A stretch of DNA of 64,000 nucleotides from assembly GCF_000969415.1 (NCBI RefSeq), contig NZ_JZEX01000199.1, positions 1-64,000 of the forward strand. Reading direction: 5' to 3'. Below the pieces are notes generated by a model that was given only the letters and a program-made list of their open reading frames with translations, was not told the origin of the DNA and did no database searches. The position numbers and the translations under genes are program-made. This document shows positions 63,783 to 64,000 of the stretch, piece by piece (the first letter of the stretch is position 1; every line of letters starts with the position of its first letter). The DNA is from Devosia geojensis (GTDB lineage: Bacteria; Pseudomonadota; Alphaproteobacteria; Rhizobiales; Devosiaceae).

Positions 63783-64000
63783 TCAGGCCGGCCCCGGCGC
63801 CGGCGCGGCCATGGCGGAACGCAGCGTGACCCGCCATATGGCCAGGAACGCCAGCATGCCGAAAAGCCCGACGCCGACCACCATCCAGAGCGAGACCGTC
63901 GTGGCCGCGAGCGCAGCGACGAGGGCAAAGACGAAGGGCGCGAAGGCCGAGACGACGAGGCGCGCCGAGCTGATCCAGCCGAGGCGTCGCCCGTAGCCGC
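63783..64000 (-). CDS. MFS transporter, C-terminal part
   Basis: The last 72 codons of a membrane protein run to the window edge: GYGRRLGWISSARLVVSAFA, then two hydrophobic helices and a short tail ending APAPGPA. This resembles the last helices of a major facilitator transporter. The rest lies outside. Confidence 0.6.
   Translation of the reverse strand, partial: GYGRRLGWISSARLVVSAFAPFVFALVAALAATTVSLWMVVGVGLFGMLAFLAIWRVTLRSAMAAPAPGPA

Overview
This GC-rich 64 kb window is a chromosomal segment of an alphaproteobacterium, most probably a member of the Hyphomicrobiales (Rhizobiales), Devosia/Pelagibacterium-like. Support comes from lineage marker genes (DUF1465, DUF1192, DUF4164, TrcR/DUF1013, the small aa3-type cytochrome oxidase subunit IV beside a three-gene pntA1-pntA2-pntB set) and from alphaproteobacterial gene orders (ruvC-ruvA-ruvB-ybgC-tolQRAB-pal-cpoB-tilS-ftsH-glmM and zapA-6S RNA-fthC). 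The family placement is inference; no rRNA or tRNA gene is in the window.

Layout. 0-16 kb (mostly minus strand): Holliday-junction resolution (ruvCAB), Nudix and helix-hairpin-helix genes, the Tol-Pal envelope machine (ybgC, tolQRAB, pal, cpoB), tilS, ftsH and glmM. A CHRD-domain secreted protein is on the plus strand inside this cluster and a vapBC module sits between ruvA and ruvB. 16-21 kb: a membrane diguanylate cyclase, yebC, a YmdB-like phosphoesterase, fthC, a candidate 6S RNA, a parDE module, zapA and a DUF4164 coiled-coil gene. 21-28 kb: central carbon genes tkt, gap, pgk and fba, with cdd and two small genes of unclear role. 28-33.6 kb: a ThiE-like protein, a periplasmic Sel1-repeat protein, an inositol-phosphatase family enzyme and a MotA-like/OmpA-like pair. 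33.7-37.6 kb: a cobalamin-riboswitch-controlled uptake operon (2Fe-2S/CbiX-like protein, btuF, btuC, btuD) whose btuF frame is broken. 37.6-42.8 kb: an ABC exporter, a third toxin-antitoxin module, rpmE, an orphan siderophore-type binding protein, DUF1465, DUF1192. 42.8-51.5 kb: an oxidoreductase, trcR, a Kef-type antiporter, a TSUP permease, two divergent DUF465 genes, a TetR regulator, purEK and rpsU. 51.7-64 kb: an esterase-like hydrolase, a DsbA-family oxidoreductase, a SoxR regulator with a textbook SoxR promoter driving a divergent membrane protein, a large membrane hydrolase, pntAB, cox4, pepF, a GIY-YIG gene, a YcaQ-type glycosylase and the end of an MFS transporter.

The most unusual feature is a population of intergenic inverted-repeat elements. 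Family B (core CCCGCGAAAGCGGG, outer ends near CCACAGGGTCAT) and the related family A (core CCGGCGAAAGCCGG, outer ends near CCACCGGCTGTCAT) occur as two facing arms around a short spacer. At 62048-62461 the spacer of a B copy is replaced by a GIY-YIG nuclease gene, giving what looks like an autonomous element beside its MITE-like relatives. At 48.3 and 53.4 kb a B element sits near the middle of an A element. Families C and D are further long palindromes. A second pattern is three separate toxin-antitoxin modules, each with an operator-like palindrome, each lodged inside an otherwise conserved housekeeping gene order.
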